This document shows, one piece after another, positions 1 to 8,931 of a stretch of DNA of 64,000 nucleotides; within the stretch, counting starts at the first letter, position 1; the number at the start of each line of letters is the position of its first letter. Source of the DNA: an uncultured Sulfitobacter sp. (GTDB taxonomy: Bacteria > Pseudomonadota > Alphaproteobacteria > Rhodobacterales > Rhodobacteraceae); contig CANLOQ010000001.1 of NCBI GenBank assembly GCA_947492925.1, positions 124,001-188,000 on the forward strand. The letters run 5' to 3'. The notes below the pieces were generated by a model that did not search any database, was not told the DNA's origin, and saw nothing but the letters and a program-made list of their open reading frames with translations. A program made the position numbers and the translations under genes.

Positions 1-614
1 TAGCGTGGCGGTTCCGCCCAGCCTTCCCAGACCGGCCCGTTGGCCAACCCGCCCGCTGTCGGTGCCATGCCCGCGACAGAGCCAACACGCCAGATAGAGC
101 CAAACACCAGCGCCACCGCAAACGCCAGCACGGCCACATACCGCAGGGCATATGGATCGCGGGATGCCACCCGCAGATCAGCGGGCACAGGGCCAGCCGC
201 TGCGGCGCGTTCGGCCATCCGGGCCTTGTGCGCGCGCCAGACGGCCATCGCCGCATCGTCGTCTCCACCGATGGCTGCATCATCCATCATTGCCTGAATG
301 GGACGGCCCGGCAGGCTTGCATCAAGGCGTTCCATCGCCGCCGCCCGCGACGGGATGCGAAACCGCCGCAACGCATAGACAAACGCAGCCCCCCCTGCCA
401 GCACCGCAATCACCGCAACCGCCCAGACGCCCTCAAGCATGACGCTTTCGTGCAGGCCCATCATCAGCGCGGCCAGCACCAAAAGCACCACCGTCATCAG
501 CGGCCAAAGCGATTGCACCAAAGCCTCCGCCAACATGCCCGCGCGTGTCCAGCGCAGCGGCCAGCGCAGTTTCGTCAATCCACGGCGCAGATCATTCGGG
601 GTGAATGTGCTCAT
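1..614 (-). CDS. DUF4175 / TIGR02302 family membrane protein, amino-terminal part (cut by window edge)
   Basis: The reading frame opens with ATG at 614 and stays open to the window edge, giving about 204 residues of the amino terminus; the rest lies outside. Two hydrophobic segments (about residues 36-51 and 64-82) are followed by a basic stretch, then the motif RLDASLPGRPIQA and the pattern VWRAHKARMAERA, which I recognise from the TIGR02302/DUF4175 family of large alphaproteobacterial membrane proteins. A further membrane segment follows near residue 160. Function is not established for the family. It begins 36 bp after the lysA stop, and the argH-lysA-DUF4175 order is familiar in Rhodobacteraceae, so co-transcription with lysA is likely. 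Family call fairly sure; role unknown. Confidence 0.85.
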   Translation of the reverse strand, partial: MSTFTPNDLRRGLTKLRWPLRWTRAGMLAEALVQSLWPLMTVVLLVLAALMMGLHESVMLEGVWAVAVIAVLAGGAAFVYALRRFRIPSRAAAMERLDASLPGRPIQAMMDDAAIGGDDDAAMAVWRAHKARMAERAAAAGPVPADLRVASRDPYALRYVAVLAFAVALVFGSIWRVGSVAGMAPTAGGLANGPVWEGWAEPPR

Positions 615-650
615 CGCATAGGCTCCCTGATGCTGCGGGGCGGAATATCC

Positions 651-1916
651 CTACAGCCACGCAGGGATGGTATCGCGATTTATCATTTCGTCAAAGGTCG
701 GTCGTGGGCGGATAACCGCGAATTGATCGTCTTTCACCAGCACTTCGGGAATGAGAGGCCGCGAATTATACTCTGAACTCATCACCGCGCCGTAGGCACC
801 GGCGGATCGGAAGGCCACCAGATCACCGGCGGCAAGCGGCGGCATCGGGCGCTGTTTGGCAAAGGTGTCACCGGATTCGCAGACCGGGCCGACAATATCG
901 ATGGGCTGCGGTTCAATCCCCGGGGCGGGTTCGATCACCGGAATAATGTCGTGGTGCGCCTCGTACATGGCAGGTCGGATCAGGTCGTTCATCGCGCCAT
1001 CAAGGATCAGAAAGTCGCGCCCCTCGCCCGATTTGACATAAATAACTTCGCTCACCATCAGGCCCGCGTTGCCCGCGATCAGGCGGCCGGGTTCAATCTC
1101 GATCTCGCAGCCCAGATGGCCCAGCGTGCGTTTGACCAGCGCGCCGTAGTCCGACGGCAGCGGCGGATCCACATTTGACCGCTCGTATGGAATGCCCAAA
1201 CCGCCCCCCAGATCCAGCCGCGTGATGGTATGGCCATCGGCACGCAACACCTCTGTCAGCTCTGCAACCTTTTGATATGCCTGCTCATACGGGGCCAGAT
1301 CAGTCAGCTGTGATCCGATGTGTACGTCGATGCCGATGACATCCAGACCCGGCATGTCAGCGGCCATGTTGTAGACGTCGCGCGCGCGGGCAATGGGAAT
1401 GCCGAACTTGTTTTCGGATTTGCCGGTGGCGATCTTGGCGTGGGTCTTGGCATCTACATCCGGGTTCACCCGCACGGTGATTGGGGCCACAACCCGCAGT
1501 TCCTGTGCCACAGCATCCAGAATGGCCATCTCTGGCTCACTCTCTACGTTGAACTGTCGAATGCCACCTTCCAGCGCCAAGCGGATTTCGTCCCGCGTCT
1601 TGCCCACACCGGAAAAGACGATGCGATCCCCCGGCACGCCCGCCGCCCGCGCGCGGCGGTATTCACCACCCGACACCACATCCATGCCCGCGCCCGCCTG
1701 CGCCAGTGTGCGCAACACGGCCTGATTGGAATTGGCCTTCATCGCGTAACAGACCAGATGGTCCATCCCCTCCAGCGCCTCATCGAAAGCGCGGAAATGT
1801 CGCAGCAGCGTCGCAGTAGAATAGACATAAAACGGTGTGCCGACGGCGGCGGCAATCTCGGAAATCGCGACGTCCTCGGCAAAGAGCGCACCGTCACGGT
1901 ACAGGAAATGGTCCAT
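651..1916 (-). CDS. lysA: Diaminopimelate decarboxylase
   Basis: Pyridoxal-phosphate enzyme that decarboxylates meso-diaminopimelate to L-lysine, the last step of lysine synthesis, in the cytosol. The 421-residue length is normal. The fold type III alanine-racemase-like barrel is visible: the PLP lysine sits in YAMKANSN (about residues 57-64), the glycine-rich phosphate loop in LDLGGGLGIPY, and the active-site cysteine in the carboxy-terminal GPVCESGD motif followed by the YGAVMSSEYNSRP signature. It ends a run that starts with argH, 32 bp after a DUF2834 gene. No frameshift or missing residue was seen. Confidence 0.97.
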   Translation of the reverse strand: MDHFLYRDGALFAEDVAISEIAAAVGTPFYVYSTATLLRHFRAFDEALEGMDHLVCYAMKANSNQAVLRTLAQAGAGMDVVSGGEYRRARAAGVPGDRIVFSGVGKTRDEIRLALEGGIRQFNVESEPEMAILDAVAQELRVVAPITVRVNPDVDAKTHAKIATGKSENKFGIPIARARDVYNMAADMPGLDVIGIDVHIGSQLTDLAPYEQAYQKVAELTEVLRADGHTITRLDLGGGLGIPYERSNVDPPLPSDYGALVKRTLGHLGCEIEIEPGRLIAGNAGLMVSEVIYVKSGEGRDFLILDGAMNDLIRPAMYEAHHDIIPVIEPAPGIEPQPIDIVGPVCESGDTFAKQRPMPPLAAGDLVAFRSAGAYGAVMSSEYNSRPLIPEVLVKDDQFAVIRPRPTFDEMINRDTIPAWL

Positions 1917-1948
1917 GCTTCATCTTTCCACTACAACTCAAATCAACG

Positions 1949-2266
1949 TCAGCGAACCGGTGCTGTCCTCAGAAAAAGATAGAGCGGCAGGCCACAGGAC
2001 ACCCCAATACAGAAGGTGGCCGGAATGGCAATCAGTGCCAGCCAGTTCCGCCTGACGGCAACCTCGGCAATGATCCAGACGGTCAGGGTGACAGCGGCGA
2101 TGGTGAGGTCCCAGACCAGACCGCTGGTGGCGGCGTTGACGTGCCAGGCATCGACCATCGCCATGATGTCATACCCGTTCGCGTTGAACCACGTGATGAA
2201 GTAATACATCGGGTGGATCGCGCCCCAGATGGCAAGGGCAAGGTAGATCATGCGCAGCGGTGTCAT
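1949..2266 (-). CDS. DUF2834 family small membrane protein
   Basis: A 105-residue protein with three hydrophobic segments (about residues 4-22, 46-66 and 70-92). The spacing of YY(F) near residue 20, the central WDL and the GLPLYLFLR end fit the DUF2834 family, small integral membrane proteins without assigned function. I chose the ATG at 2266 because it lies one base after the stop of the preceding lipoprotein gene; an in-frame ATG at 2290 would overlap that gene by 23 bp. It sits between the two small lipoproteins and lysA and is probably part of the argH-lysA transcript. Function unknown. Confidence 0.8.
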   Translation of the reverse strand: MTPLRMIYLALAIWGAIHPMYYFITWFNANGYDIMAMVDAWHVNAATSGLVWDLTIAAVTLTVWIIAEVAVRRNWLALIAIPATFCIGVSCGLPLYLFLRTAPVR

Positions 2267-2267
2267 G

Positions 2268-2441
2268 TCAGAACCGCCTGACCGCGCCAACGCGGGCGCT
2301 GCCGGAGATGCTAACGCCGGGGGTCAGTGTGCTGGGTTCCTGACGCGGACTGACCGGATCAGAAGCGGCACCGCGCGTGGGGCCATTTGAGACGCAGGCA
2401 GAAAGCGCGACGGCGGTGATCAAAAGAACAACGGTTTTCAC
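2268..2441 (-). CDS. Tiny lipoprotein (57 aa), second of a tandem pair after argH
   Basis: GTG start overlapping the stop of the previous gene by GTGA. The product begins [16 protein letters not shown], a lipoprotein signal peptide with lipobox L-S-A-C, so Cys16 would be lipidated and the mature piece would be only about 42 residues, rich in Pro, Ser and Thr, ending in a motif GVSISGSARVG. The end resembles that of the neighbouring lipoprotein ([10 protein letters not shown]), which suggests the two are diverged copies. Small lipoproteins of the LptM type, which help assemble the LPS translocon, often sit between argH and lysA in proteobacteria; assigning either one to LptM is inference from position only. 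Confidence 0.7.
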   Translation of the reverse strand: MKTVVLLITAVALSACVSNGPTRGAASDPVSPRQEPSTLTPGVSISGSARVGAVRRF

Positions 2442-2614
2442 AGGCCCACCCCCAAAGAGACGGTCACCGGCCCCTGTTGCGCGCCAATGCGGATACCGCC
2501 CGACAGGCCCGCATCGCTCAGCGTGATCGTTGCGTCCCGCGTGGGCGTCACGGGCTCACCGTCCGCGCCGCAGGCTCCAAGCACCAGCAGCAACGTCATC
2601 CATCCCCATTTCAT
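2438..2614 (-). CDS. Tiny lipoprotein (58 aa), first of a tandem pair after argH
   Basis: The ATG at 2614 overlaps the argH stop (ATGA), so translation is probably coupled. The product starts [15 protein letters not shown] with lipobox L-G-A-C (Cys15). The mature part is about 44 residues, with acidic and Pro/Thr-rich sequence and a Gly-rich end. The position immediately after argH matches a small lipoprotein seen in many proteobacteria (LptM/YifL position), but sequence alone does not prove that role. It is followed without a gap by a second small lipoprotein gene. No membrane segment other than the signal peptide is seen. Confidence 0.72.
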   Translation of the reverse strand: MKWGWMTLLLVLGACGADGEPVTPTRDATITLSDAGLSGGIRIGAQQGPVTVSLGVGL

Positions 2615-4002
2615 GCCAGCTTTTCCTTCCAGCGTTTGATCTGCGCGCGCACCTGCGTGGGTGCCGTGCCTCCGTATGACATACGTGAGTTCACGGAGTT
2701 TTCCACGGTCAGGACGTCAAAAACGCCTGCCGTGATCTCTGGATGCACCGATTGCATCTGTTCAAGCGTCAGATCAGGCAGGTCACAGCCTTGCTTTTCC
2801 GCCATGCCCACCAGCGCGCCGGTGATGTGGTGTGCATCGCGAAACGGCAGGCCCGGCACGCGCACCAGCCAGTCGGCCAGATCGGTCGCGGTGGAAAAGC
2901 CAGATCCGGCGGCAGCGGCAAGGTTTTCGCGCTGACCGGTCATGTCGCGCACCATGCCTTCCATCGCGGCCAGCGCCAGCATCAGGTTGTCGGCGGCGTC
3001 AAAGACCTGTTCCTTGTCTTCCTGCATGTCCTTGGAATAGGTCAGCGGCAGCCCCTTCATCACCATCATCAGCCCGGTGTTTGCCCCAAAGATGCGGCCC
3101 ACTTTGGCGCGGATCAGCTCTGCGGCATCGGGGTTTTTCTTTTGCGGCATGATCGACGATCCGGTCGAGAAACGATCCGACAGCGCCACAAAACGGAATT
3201 GCGCGGAGGACCAGATCACCAGTTCCTCGGCAAAGCGGCTGAGGTGCATCGCGCAGATGCTGGCGGCCCCCAGAAATTCCAGCGCGAAATCGCGGTCGGC
3301 CACGGCATCGAGCGAATTGGCGGCGGGGCGGTCAAAGCCCAGTGCCGCTGCCGTCATGTCGCGGTCGATAGGGAAGGACGTGCCGGCAAGGGCGGCGGCG
3401 CCCAGCGGGCTTTCGTTCATCCGTGCACGCGCGTCGCGCACGCGGCTGAGGTCACGGCCGAACATCTCCACATACGCCATCATGTGATGGCCCCATGTCA
3501 CGGGCTGTGCGGTTTGCAGATGGGTAAAGCCGGGCATGACCCAATCGGCCCCCGTCTCTGCCTGCCCCAGCAGCGCGTGTATCAGCGCGACAAGACCGCC
3601 CTCAAACGCGTCCAGCTGATCGCGGACCCAAAGTTTGAAATCGGTGGCCACCTGATCGTTGCGCGAACGGCCCGTGTGCAGACGGCCCGCAGGCTCTCCG
3701 ATCACCTCTTTCAGACGCGCTTCCACGTTCATATGGATGTCTTCCAGTGCGGTGGAGAATTCAAACGTCCCGCCCTCGATCTCTGACAAGATCGTGAGCA
3801 AGCCTTCCCGTATCGCTTCGGCATCGCTATCAGTAATGATACCGGTCGCGGCCAACATCGCGGCATGCGCGCGGCTTCCGGCAATGTCTTGCGCTGCCAT
3901 ACGCTGGTCAAACCCGATGGAGGCATTAATTGCTTCCATGATCGCATCTGGACCGGCGGCAAAGCGCCCGCCCCACATCTTGTTGGAGGTCGTGTCAGTC
4001 AT
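2611..4002 (-). CDS. argH: Argininosuccinate lyase
   Basis: Cleaves argininosuccinate to arginine and fumarate, the last step of arginine synthesis. The 463-residue protein shows the superfamily signature loop [12 protein letters not shown] (about residues 280-291), [12 protein letters not shown] and the HTHLQ-type motif FTHLQTAQP. The frame continues upstream to 4050, but I place the start at the ATG of 4002: it begins [14 protein letters not shown] as expected for the family, and a GAGGG Shine-Dalgarno lies 8 bases before it. First gene of the minus-strand run toward lysA. The distance to the divergent tlpA-like start is only 22 bp. Confidence 0.97.
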   Translation of the reverse strand: MTDTTSNKMWGGRFAAGPDAIMEAINASIGFDQRMAAQDIAGSRAHAAMLAATGIITDSDAEAIREGLLTILSEIEGGTFEFSTALEDIHMNVEARLKEVIGEPAGRLHTGRSRNDQVATDFKLWVRDQLDAFEGGLVALIHALLGQAETGADWVMPGFTHLQTAQPVTWGHHMMAYVEMFGRDLSRVRDARARMNESPLGAAALAGTSFPIDRDMTAAALGFDRPAANSLDAVADRDFALEFLGAASICAMHLSRFAEELVIWSSAQFRFVALSDRFSTGSSIMPQKKNPDAAELIRAKVGRIFGANTGLMMVMKGLPLTYSKDMQEDKEQVFDAADNLMLALAAMEGMVRDMTGQRENLAAAAGSGFSTATDLADWLVRVPGLPFRDAHHITGALVGMAEKQGCDLPDLTLEQMQSVHPEITAGVFDVLTVENSVNSRMSYGGTAPTQVRAQIKRWKEKLA

Positions 4003-4024
4003 GAAGAAACCCTCGGAGGGACGA
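4003..4024. promoter_or_regulatory. 22-bp divergent gap with a shared Shine-Dalgarno palindrome
   Basis: CCCTCGGAGGG at 4010-4020 is a perfect inverted repeat with 5-bp arms. Its plus-strand half (GGAGGG) lies 4 bases before the tlpA-like ATG at 4025, and its minus-strand half (GAGGG) lies 8 bases before the argH ATG at 4002. The gap is too short for two promoters, so each promoter must lie inside the opposite coding region and the two 5' leaders must be antisense to each other. Confidence 0.6.
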
Positions 4025-4600
4025 ATGAGAAAACTGTTGTTTGGCTTCATCTATACGGCCCTTCTGGCGGGTGCAAATGCAGCATTGGCAGGCGGGCCCG
4101 ACATTCTGCCCCTGCGTGCGGGCGATATGAAGAAACTGATTGTGCATGACACGCCGGTCGCCACGTCGGATGCGCGGTTTGATCTGGCCGATGATGCGGG
4201 CAAAGCGACACTGGCGGACTGGCAGGGGAAATACGTGCTGGTCAATTTCTGGGCCACGTGGTGTGCGCCCTGCCGCAAGGAAATGCCGCAGCTGAACGCG
4301 CTGCAAAAGGAATTCGGCGGGGATCACTTTGAAGTGCTGACCATCGCGACCGGGCGCAATTCTCCGCAGGGCATTCAGAAGTTCTTTGCCGAGGCCGGGG
4401 TCGACAGCCTGCCCCGCCATCAGGATCCGAAACAAGCGCTTGCAGCGCAGATGGGTATTTTTGGCCTGCCGATCACCGTTTTGCTGGACCCGCAAGGCCG
4501 CGAGATCGCGCGTCTGCGCGGGGATGCCAAATGGGACAGCGACAGCGCCAAGGCCATCGTCAAGGCGCTGGTAGACAGCCGCGCTGAGCCAGAAGGCTAA
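4025..4600 (+). CDS. TlpA-family thioredoxin-like protein, exported
   Basis: A 191-residue thiol-disulfide exchange protein. A hydrophobic export signal (residues 1-22, ending ALAGG) is followed by a thioredoxin fold with the active site [14 protein letters not shown] (CxxC near residues 79-82) and the cis-proline loop [12 protein letters not shown]. Family members act in the periplasm, reducing cytochrome c apoproteins or related partners; which partner applies here is not visible. The GGAGGG ribosome site directly before 4025 fixes the start. Transcribed divergently from argH. A GC-rich hairpin follows the stop and separates it from the convergent Hint-domain gene. Confidence 0.92.
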   Translation: MRKLLFGFIYTALLAGANAALAGGPDILPLRAGDMKKLIVHDTPVATSDARFDLADDAGKATLADWQGKYVLVNFWATWCAPCRKEMPQLNALQKEFGGDHFEVLTIATGRNSPQGIQKFFAEAGVDSLPRHQDPKQALAAQMGIFGLPITVLLDPQGREIARLRGDAKWDSDSAKAIVKALVDSRAEPEG

Positions 4601-4604
4601 GCAA

Positions 4605-4627
4605 GCGGGGCGCGTCACGCACCCCGC
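4605..4627. terminator. GC-rich hairpin between convergent genes
   Basis: GCGGGG at 4605-4610 pairs with CCCCGC at 4622-4627, and an inner GCG/CGC pair flanks the loop TCA. It lies 4 bp after the tlpA-like stop and 16 bp before the end of the convergent Hint gene. No clear T-run follows on either strand, so it may be a weak or Rho-assisted bidirectional terminator. Confidence 0.5.
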
Positions 4628-4642
4628 CAATGACTTTGCCGC

Positions 4643-5719
4643 TCAGGCCGCGTGGTTCAGAATGGCGGCTTCTGACGCCGACAGGTTGCGCCGCGCAAAG
4701 CTGCCGTAGGTATGGGGATCAAATTCCAGTTCAGGGTGATTGGCCAGAAGGCGCGCCCGGTCCAGTTGATCCAGCGTTTGCAGCGCCGCTGAGGCCGGAT
4801 GAAAGCTTTCAGTCTCGACCCCATTGGCCCACATCACCTGATGCCGGTCAAACAACAGATGCACGTAAGTCACCTCGCGCGCCTTGGCGTCAACGGTGAT
4901 CGTGTCACCGTTGATCAGGTCCTTTGCCGCAACCAGCACTTCGGGCGTGTTGAACAGTTCCTGCGCCACGGCCCCTTTGATCAGGATGCGATGCTCGGGC
5001 GAGACAACAAGATCGCCGTCGGGCACATCATCGCCCCACAGCCCGCCCGCAATGCGGATCGGACGCAGTTTTGGCATCGCAAACAGCCGCGCGCCTGTCA
5101 TGCGCCTGCTGCCGATCCAGCGAATCGCCTGTGCGCCGTTATCCTTAGTCTGGACCAGATCGCCTTCACGCAGGTCCTCGATCAGGGTCAGCCCCTCCGG
5201 CGTGGCGATTTTGGTGCCCGGCGTGAAGCAGATCACACCGCCGCTGCCTTCGGCGTTGGTGTCGCTGGCAGTGGCACCCAGCGTGTGATGCACGATCCAC
5301 AATTCACAATTGCGGGGCGGAATTTCATCGAGGAACATCAGCAGGGGCTGGTTGCCGCCGCCCACTTCAATGAGGGTCACCGTATAGCTGCGCCCGCCGT
5401 CTGTGACGACAAAGCTGTTGTCCATCAGCGGCGACGCCTCCAGCGCCTCTTTCTGCATGTCGGTCAATACCGGCGCGCTTGCGTCCAGTGCTGCACCCAC
5501 CAGACGGTGCACCATGCGTGCCGCGCGTTTGCGAAGTTTGTCTGCCCCGTCTGCCTCGTCCAGTCGCAACACGTCGGAAGGACCATCCACCCGGATGGCA
5601 TCCCCGCGCCAGCCCCATGCCGCCCCTACTTTGAGGTGCTGCACCGGTGCGGCTTCCAAGCCGTCTAGCTCTGTTTGCGACCAGCTGATGACAAACGTGC
5701 CTTTGAAGCCCGTTTTCAT
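4643..5719 (-). CDS. Hint-domain (hedgehog/intein) protein
   Basis: A 358-residue protein with an amino-terminal region (about 1-160) that I do not recognise and a Hint domain from about residue 167. The start of the domain, ICFTPGTKIATPEG, has the Cys expected at an intein-type splice junction. Conserved block V-V-S-P-E-H-R-I-L and the later VTYVHLLFDRHQVMWANG follow. Stand-alone Hint proteins are common in roseobacters and are often found at the end of secreted repeat proteins; here no calcium-binding repeats are present. Autocatalytic cleavage before the Cys is possible but not shown. Its promoter probably lies in the 359-bp gap upstream. Confidence 0.85.
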   Translation of the reverse strand: MKTGFKGTFVISWSQTELDGLEAAPVQHLKVGAAWGWRGDAIRVDGPSDVLRLDEADGADKLRKRAARMVHRLVGAALDASAPVLTDMQKEALEASPLMDNSFVVTDGGRSYTVTLIEVGGGNQPLLMFLDEIPPRNCELWIVHHTLGATASDTNAEGSGGVICFTPGTKIATPEGLTLIEDLREGDLVQTKDNGAQAIRWIGSRRMTGARLFAMPKLRPIRIAGGLWGDDVPDGDLVVSPEHRILIKGAVAQELFNTPEVLVAAKDLINGDTITVDAKAREVTYVHLLFDRHQVMWANGVETESFHPASAALQTLDQLDRARLLANHPELEFDPHTYGSFARRNLSASEAAILNHAA

Positions 5720-6078
5720 TGCTCGTTCTACCTGCCTTTAGTCTTTTTATTACCCAAAGGTTAACAAATGAAGATTCACGTTGAAAGGGTATTTTTGTGT
5801 CACATAACATGACGTTGGCGCACGACGTTCATCTTCTTTTCACGCTATGCGGGAAAATCCATATTTAGGGCCGGCTGGCAACGGCGCTACAAAATGCAGA
5901 ATGCACACCCTGTAATCCCCTTTTTGCCCCCAAGGCATGCCTTTGCAAAAACGCACCACTTTCACCCCTTGGTTGTGTCAGCGCGCCCAACTTTACCCAA
6001 AGCGGCACGCGAAAGTGGCTCTCTCTTGCAAGTTATCGACAAATTGCTAGCGTTAAGCGGCCCAACAAGGAGTTTCTC
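5720..6078. other. Intergenic region with divergent promoters
   Basis: A 359-bp gap between the divergent Hint-domain and MarR-type genes. It is visibly more AT-rich than the flanking genes. A dyad GTCA-N7-TGAC at 5799-5813 could be an operator. AAGGAG lies six bases before the ATG at 6079. No convincing pair of -35/-10 boxes and no small gene could be recognised. Confidence 0.4.
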
Positions 6079-6606
6079 ATGTCTGACCGGCCCCGCCCCC
6101 TGCCCGAACGCCGCATCGTTTCTTCACGCCATCTGGCGGAAGGAGACGGATGGGAAGCCTCCGAACTCGAATACGGGATGATCATTGCCTACAACGCCTT
6201 CACACGCTGGATGTCGCGCTGCATGGCGGCGGCGGGCAATGCGGACCTGACCCCGCTGGAAATTCTGGTGCTGCACAACACCAACCACCGCGGCCGCGAA
6301 AAGCGGCTGACCGACATCTGTTTTCTGCTGAACATCGAAGATACCCATACGGTCAATTATGCCCTGCGCAAACTGCTGAAATCGGGACTGCTGGCTGCCG
6401 ACAAGCGCGGCAAGGAAGTGTTCTATCGCACCTCCGAGGACGGGGCGGCGCTTTGCGAAACCTACCGGGCCATCCGCAAAAGCTGTTTTCTGGACGGACT
6501 AAGCCGCGTGGATACCAATGGCGAGGACCTGCGCCAGATTGCGGCGGGGCTGCGCGCGATGTCGGGGCAGTACGATCAGGCAAGCCGGGCGGCCGCTTCG
6601 CTCTGA
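6079..6606 (+). CDS. MarR-type winged-helix transcriptional regulator
   Basis: A 175-residue DNA-binding protein. Residues about 58-120 form a winged helix: LTPLEILVLHN, then LTDICFLLNIEDTHTVNYALRKLLKSGLL as the helix-turn-helix, and a short basic wing KRGKEVFYRTSEDG. The fold and length match MarR-like regulators of Rhodobacteraceae. The start has a good AAGGAG site six bases upstream. The sugar-kinase gene follows after 63 bp, so it may control the kinase and aminotransferase genes, but that is inference from position. Ligand unknown. Confidence 0.82.
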   Translation: MSDRPRPLPERRIVSSRHLAEGDGWEASELEYGMIIAYNAFTRWMSRCMAAAGNADLTPLEILVLHNTNHRGREKRLTDICFLLNIEDTHTVNYALRKLLKSGLLAADKRGKEVFYRTSEDGAALCETYRAIRKSCFLDGLSRVDTNGEDLRQIAAGLRAMSGQYDQASRAAASL

Positions 6607-6669
6607 ACGAATGGAACCACCACGGATTCAGGCGTTTCTCTGGGGCCGGTCGTGGCATATAAAGGCAGC

Positions 6670-7554
6670 ATGAAGACGAATGCAGACATGATTATCGTCG
6701 CGGCAGACGGCGGCGGCACAGGCTGCCGGGCCTGTGCCGGGACGCTTGCGCGCGGAATGCTGGCGCAAAGCACGGGCGGGCCGGGCAATGTACACAGCGA
6801 TTTCGACGGCGCCATCGCCAACCTGACGGGGGCCGTGGCAGAGGCGTTGCAGGCGGCCGGGTTGTCCGATGTGCCGCTTGATACGATCACCGCCCACATG
6901 GGCGTTGCGGGCGCGCATTCAACGGTTGAGATGGACAAGGTTGCGCAGGTGCTGCCCTACGGGCGCAGCAGGGTCACCGGGGACCGGGCGACTTCCGTGC
7001 GCGGTGTTCTGGGCGAAGCGGACGGGTTTGTCGTTGCCCTTGGCACCGGTACGATTGTGGCCCGTCAGCGCGATCTGGAAATGACGACCGTGGGTGGCTG
7101 GGGCTTTGATCTGTCCGATCATGCGTCCGGGTCGTGGCTGGGCCGCCGGCTGCTGGAAGAGGTGTTGCTGGCCGAAGACGGGCTGCGCGATCAGACACCG
7201 CTGACCCGTCACGCGCTTGAAAAGAAAGGCGGTCTGGTGCCAATTGTTCTGTTCAGTGCTGATGCGTCACCCGGCGACTACGCCCCCCTTGCCCGCGATG
7301 TCGTGGAACATGCGGCGCAGGGCGACGCGTTGGGTCTGTCGCTGATGCAGGAAGGGGCCGCCTATCTTGTCAATGCGCTGGAAACACTCGCATTCTCACC
7401 GGGCGATACCTTGTGTCTGGCGGGCGGCGTGGGGCCGCATTACGCAACCTACCTGCCCGAAGAATTCACCCGCAATCTGCAATCGCCCAAGGGCACGGCG
7501 CTGGACGGCGCTTTTGCACTGGCAACCCAGGCAGCGCGTGCTGCCGGAGCCTGA
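6670..7554 (+). CDS. BadF/BadG/BcrA/BcrD-type ATPase, probable N-acetylglucosamine kinase
   Basis: A 294-residue ASKHA-fold kinase. The phosphate-binding motif ADGGGTGCRA lies near the amino terminus, a second GALGTGT-like motif is seen in VVALGTGTIVARQ (about residues 119-131), and LAGGVGPHY near the carboxy end completes the ATP site. The nearest characterised relatives phosphorylate N-acetylglucosamine, feeding cell-wall amino sugar recycling; substrate here is inferred. I chose the ATG at 6670 (AAGG five bases upstream) over a GTG at 6652. The aminotransferase gene starts 34 bp downstream, so the two are probably cotranscribed. Confidence 0.82.
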   Translation: MKTNADMIIVAADGGGTGCRACAGTLARGMLAQSTGGPGNVHSDFDGAIANLTGAVAEALQAAGLSDVPLDTITAHMGVAGAHSTVEMDKVAQVLPYGRSRVTGDRATSVRGVLGEADGFVVALGTGTIVARQRDLEMTTVGGWGFDLSDHASGSWLGRRLLEEVLLAEDGLRDQTPLTRHALEKKGGLVPIVLFSADASPGDYAPLARDVVEHAAQGDALGLSLMQEGAAYLVNALETLAFSPGDTLCLAGGVGPHYATYLPEEFTRNLQSPKGTALDGAFALATQAARAAGA

Positions 7555-7588
7555 CGGCATCCGCATTGCATCACAAAAGGAACGCACC

Positions 7589-8926
7589 ATGAGCCACGTC
7601 CTGCGCCGCAGCCTGACCGACGACCAGCCCGTTATTGTCCGTGGCGAAGGAGCCTATCTGATCGACAGCACCGGCAAGCGGTATCTGGATGCCTGCGGCG
7701 GGGCGGCGGTATCGAGCCTTGGGCACGACAACCGGGCGGTGCGCGATGCGGTGGCGCGGCAGATGGACACGCTGAGTTTTGCGCATACGGGGCTTTTTAC
7801 CAATGAACCCGCCGAAGCGCTGGCGGATCATCTGATCGCGCGGGCCCCCGAAGGGACGGGCGAGGGGCGCGTAATGTATCTGGGCTCAGGCTCCGAGGCG
7901 ATGGAGGCGGCGCTGAAACTCGCGCGGCAGTATCACGTTGAGCGAGGCGAGCCGCAGCGCGCACGCATCATCGCGCGGGCCCCCAGCTATCACGGCAATA
8001 CGCTGGCCGCGCTGTCGGTCAGCGGGCATGCGGGCCGGCGCGCACCCTTTGCGCCGCTGCTGATTGACGTTGAACATATCGAGGCCGCCTATGCCTACCG
8101 CTTTCAGCGCGACGGCGAGAGCGAGGCAGATTTTGCGATGCGGATGGCGAACCAGCTGGAAGAGCGCATTCAGCAGCTTGGACCCGAGACAGTCGCGGCC
8201 TTTGTGGCGGAACCCGTGGTCGGCGCGTCCATCGGAACACAGCCTGCGCCTGCCGGATATTTCAAACGTGTCCGCGAGATTTGTGATGCCCACGGCGTGC
8301 TTTACATTGCCGATGAGGTGATGTGCGGCATGGGACGCACCGGCAGCCTTTTTGCGTTGGAGCAAGAAGGGATCGCCGCTGACATTACCACGATGGCCAA
8401 GGGTCTGGGTGCGGGATACCAGCCGATTGCCGCGGTGATGGCGTCGGAGAATGTCGTTGGTGCGATCCTGTCGGGCAGTGGCAAGCTGTGGAACGGGCAT
8501 ACTTACATGAGCCATGCGGTCGCCACGGCGGGCGCTTTGGCGGTGATGCGGGAGATTGATGACCACGATCTGCTGACGGCGGTACGCAAGCAAGGCGCGC
8601 GGCTGGAGGCCGGTCTGCGGGCGCGGTTGGACCAGCACGCGCATGTGGGCGACATTCGCGGCCGCGGGCTTTTCTGGACCGCAGAAATTGTGCAGGACCG
8701 GACCGGCAAAGCACCCTTTGATCCGGCGCTGAACATTGCCGGGCGTATTCTGGCCGCGTCAAAAGAGGCGGGTGTGATCTGTTATCCCGCGCAGGGCTGT
8801 GCAGATGGCAAGGCGGGCGACCACGTGCTGCTGGCACCCTGCTTTACCTCGACGGATGCGGAGATTGATACGATTGTGGATGTGATGGCAGAGGCGATTG
8901 AGAGCGAGACGGCCCGGGTGGCCTGA
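7589..8926 (+). CDS. Class III pyridoxal-phosphate aminotransferase
   Basis: A 445-residue omega-type transaminase of the aspartate aminotransferase fold class. The glycine-rich GSGSEAMEAALKLARQY motif, the cofactor aspartate in IADEVMCGMGRTG (about residue 246) and the Schiff-base lysine in TTMAKGLGAGYQP (about residue 271) are all present. Such enzymes move amino groups from beta- or omega-amino acids, taurine or polyamines to pyruvate or 2-oxoglutarate; the donor cannot be read from sequence. The frame is open further upstream but AAAGGAACGCACC before 7589 and the family alignment support this start. Ends convergently, 5 bp from the DUF2461 gene. Confidence 0.92.
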   Translation: MSHVLRRSLTDDQPVIVRGEGAYLIDSTGKRYLDACGGAAVSSLGHDNRAVRDAVARQMDTLSFAHTGLFTNEPAEALADHLIARAPEGTGEGRVMYLGSGSEAMEAALKLARQYHVERGEPQRARIIARAPSYHGNTLAALSVSGHAGRRAPFAPLLIDVEHIEAAYAYRFQRDGESEADFAMRMANQLEERIQQLGPETVAAFVAEPVVGASIGTQPAPAGYFKRVREICDAHGVLYIADEVMCGMGRTGSLFALEQEGIAADITTMAKGLGAGYQPIAAVMASENVVGAILSGSGKLWNGHTYMSHAVATAGALAVMREIDDHDLLTAVRKQGARLEAGLRARLDQHAHVGDIRGRGLFWTAEIVQDRTGKAPFDPALNIAGRILAASKEAGVICYPAQGCADGKAGDHVLLAPCFTSTDAEIDTIVDVMAEAIESETARVA

Positions 8927-8931
8927 GCCAT

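Noticed and set aside
2743-3786. Long open frame on the plus strand (347 codons) antisense to argH
   Set aside because: argH is certain on the other strand; the antisense frame has no motif and reflects GC-rich codon bias.
5799-5813. GTCA-N7-TGAC dyad as an FNR or CRP site
   Set aside because: It does not fit TTGAT-N4-ATCAA or TGTGA-N6-TCACA; kept only as a possible operator in the gap entry.
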